From: HGM04593 sp045631905
Lineage (GTDB): Bacteria; Bacteroidota; Bacteroidia; Bacteroidales; Bacteroidaceae
Direction of reading: 5' to 3'
Assembly (NCBI GenBank): GCA_045631905.1
Contig: JAZQVO010000040.1
Coordinates: 89,332-153,331, forward strand
Length of the DNA: 64,000 nucleotides
A program made the translations under genes and the position numbers. Positions 63,061-64,000 of the stretch are shown piece by piece. The first letter of the stretch is position 1; the number at the start of each line of letters is the position of its first letter. The notes under the pieces are model-generated. The model had not been told where the DNA came from. It did no database searches and saw only the letters and a program-made list of their open reading frames with translations.

Positions 63061-64000
63061 ATGAAAAACGTTCTTGTTATCGGTTCCACAGGACAGATAG
63101 GTTCCGAACTTACAATGACACTGCGTAAGCAGATTCCCAACGGTAATATTGTTGCCGGCTATATTCCCGGTGCAGAGCCCAAAGGTGAACTTTTGGAGAG
63201 CGGCCCTGCCGCTGTTGCCAACGTGTGCGATGCCAAGCAACTTGCCGAGGTTGTTGAGAAATATGAGATTGATACCATTTACAACCTTGCAGCCTTGCTG
63301 TCGGCTGTTGCCGAGTCGAAACCTCTGCTTGCATGGGATATTCAGATGAACGGCCTCATAAATATTCTGGAGATTGCCCGCGAAAAGAAATGCGCGGTAT
63401 TTACACCAAGTTCCATCGGTTCGTTCGGCCCCAGCACCCCGCGCGACAACACCCCGCAGGATACCATACAACGCCCCAAAACCATGTATGGCGTAACCAA
63501 GGTGGCAACCGAGCTTTTGAGCGACTATTACTTTAATAAATATGGTGTTGATACACGTGCAGTGCGTTTCCCCGGCCTTATATCAAACGTAACACTCCCC
63601 GGCGGCGGTACCACCGACTATGCCGTGGAGATATACTATGCAGCTGTTAAGGGCGAGGATTTTGCCTGCCCCATTCAGGCCGGTACATTCATGGATATGA
63701 TGTATATGCCTGATGCCTTGAAGGCCGCCATAGATATAATGAATGCCGACCCCTCGCGCCTCATTCACCGCAACGCATTCAACGTGGCATCAATGAGTTT
63801 CGACCCTGAAATCATCAAAGCCGCCATTCAAAAGTATATCCCAGACTTCAAAATGCACTACGAGTTCGACCCTGTACGCCAGGCCATTGCCGACTCTTGG
63901 CCTAACAAGATGGACGACAGTTGTGCACGCAACGAGTGGGACTGGAAGCCAAGCTACGACCTCGACTCAATGACACAGGACATGATAAAGACCTTGCGCG
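63061..64000 (+). CDS. tdh: L-threonine 3-dehydrogenase, SDR type (3' end outside the window)
   Basis: An NAD-dependent epimerase/dehydratase-fold protein matching the short-chain L-threonine 3-dehydrogenases, which oxidise threonine to 2-amino-3-oxobutyrate. The first 313 codons are open to the window edge; the family is about 315-320 residues, so very little is missing. Features are the Rossmann motif G-S-T-G-Q-I-G at 8-14, P-S-S-I-G-S-F-G near 116-123, and the catalytic Y-G-V-T-K at 143-147. The divergent kbl gene carries out the next step, which supports this call over a nucleotide-sugar epimerase. Confidence 0.92.
   Translation, partial: MKNVLVIGSTGQIGSELTMTLRKQIPNGNIVAGYIPGAEPKGELLESGPAAVANVCDAKQLAEVVEKYEIDTIYNLAALLSAVAESKPLLAWDIQMNGLINILEIAREKKCAVFTPSSIGSFGPSTPRDNTPQDTIQRPKTMYGVTKVATELLSDYYFNKYGVDTRAVRFPGLISNVTLPGGGTTDYAVEIYYAAVKGEDFACPIQAGTFMDMMYMPDALKAAIDIMNADPSRLIHRNAFNVASMSFDPEIIKAAIQKYIPDFKMHYEFDPVRQAIADSWPNKMDDSCARNEWDWKPSYDLDSMTQDMIKTLR

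Noticed and set aside
63061..64000. UDP-sugar 4-epimerase
   Set aside because: The fold is shared, but the divergent kbl gene and overall sequence pattern fit the short-chain threonine dehydrogenase.

Overview
The window looks like a chromosome segment of a Bacteroidales bacterium (phylum Bacteroidota), probably from an animal gut. The reasons are: many upstream regions carry the Bacteroidota sigma factor signature (TTTG, about 19 bases, TAnnTTTG or TAnnTTCG); LptD, LptE, TamB, SLC13 permease, DUF349, DUF4834, DUF5103 and DUF1460 proteins have Bacteroidota-type forms; the arginine pathway uses an N-succinylornithine-type transcarbamylase; and there is an anaerobic sulfatase maturase with host-glycan enzymes. 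Nothing here points to a phage, transposon, plasmid or CRISPR array. The content is mostly core chromosome with compact operons, closed by very strong hairpin terminators between convergent genes.

Layout. 1-5.4 kb: flippase-like membrane protein (-), then rsmA-mgtE (+) and a large DUF349 repeat protein. 5.6-8.4 kb (-): a tight operon of a sigma-54-type activator, LptE, a TPR protein and SecG. 8.5-15.9 kb: SLC13 permease (-), TamB (+), succinylornithine transcarbamylase (+). 16-20.4 kb: TSUP exporter, CrcB fluoride channel, and a BlaI repressor with an M56 peptidase/TonB-domain sensor behind three identical operators. 20.4-26.8 kb: fhs-rarA (-), glnS-TPR (+). 26.9-35.1 kb: manC, WecA/MraY-type transferase, DUF5103 protein, DUF1460 amidase, OmpA lipoprotein, proS, LpxL-type acyltransferase. 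35.1-43.5 kb: tRNA-Arg(CCG), asnA-ung, LptD, HD protein, pyrH, and yraN-yjbR-birA. 43.5-50.7 kb: RHH-like protein-tadA, psd-pssA-DUF4834, dnaE-trxA-small acidic protein. 50.7-61.4 kb: host-glycan block with a NagB/PIG-L fusion, anaerobic sulfatase maturase, sulfatase, ROK kinase, GH20 hexosaminidase and a two-domain sialate O-acetylesterase. 61.5-64 kb: divergent kbl and tdh for threonine breakdown; tdh runs off the end.

How it fits together. One theme is the outer membrane: LptD, LptE, TamB, LpxL-type acyltransferase, OmpA lipoprotein, ManC, WecA-type transferase and phosphatidylserine/ethanolamine synthesis. A second is amino-sugar harvesting: the sulfatase and its maturase remove sulfate, the esterase removes sialic-acid acetyl groups, GH20 releases GlcNAc/GalNAc, ROK phosphorylates sugar, and a NagB-like fusion sits in the sulfatase operon. 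The most unusual points are the NagB-like domain that has lost two catalytic residues, the recently duplicated TonB domains in the M56 sensor, the activator with GAFTDA in place of GAFTGA, and a TamB reading frame whose N-terminal membrane helix lies upstream of every canonical start codon. I did not find a clearly new multi-gene system.
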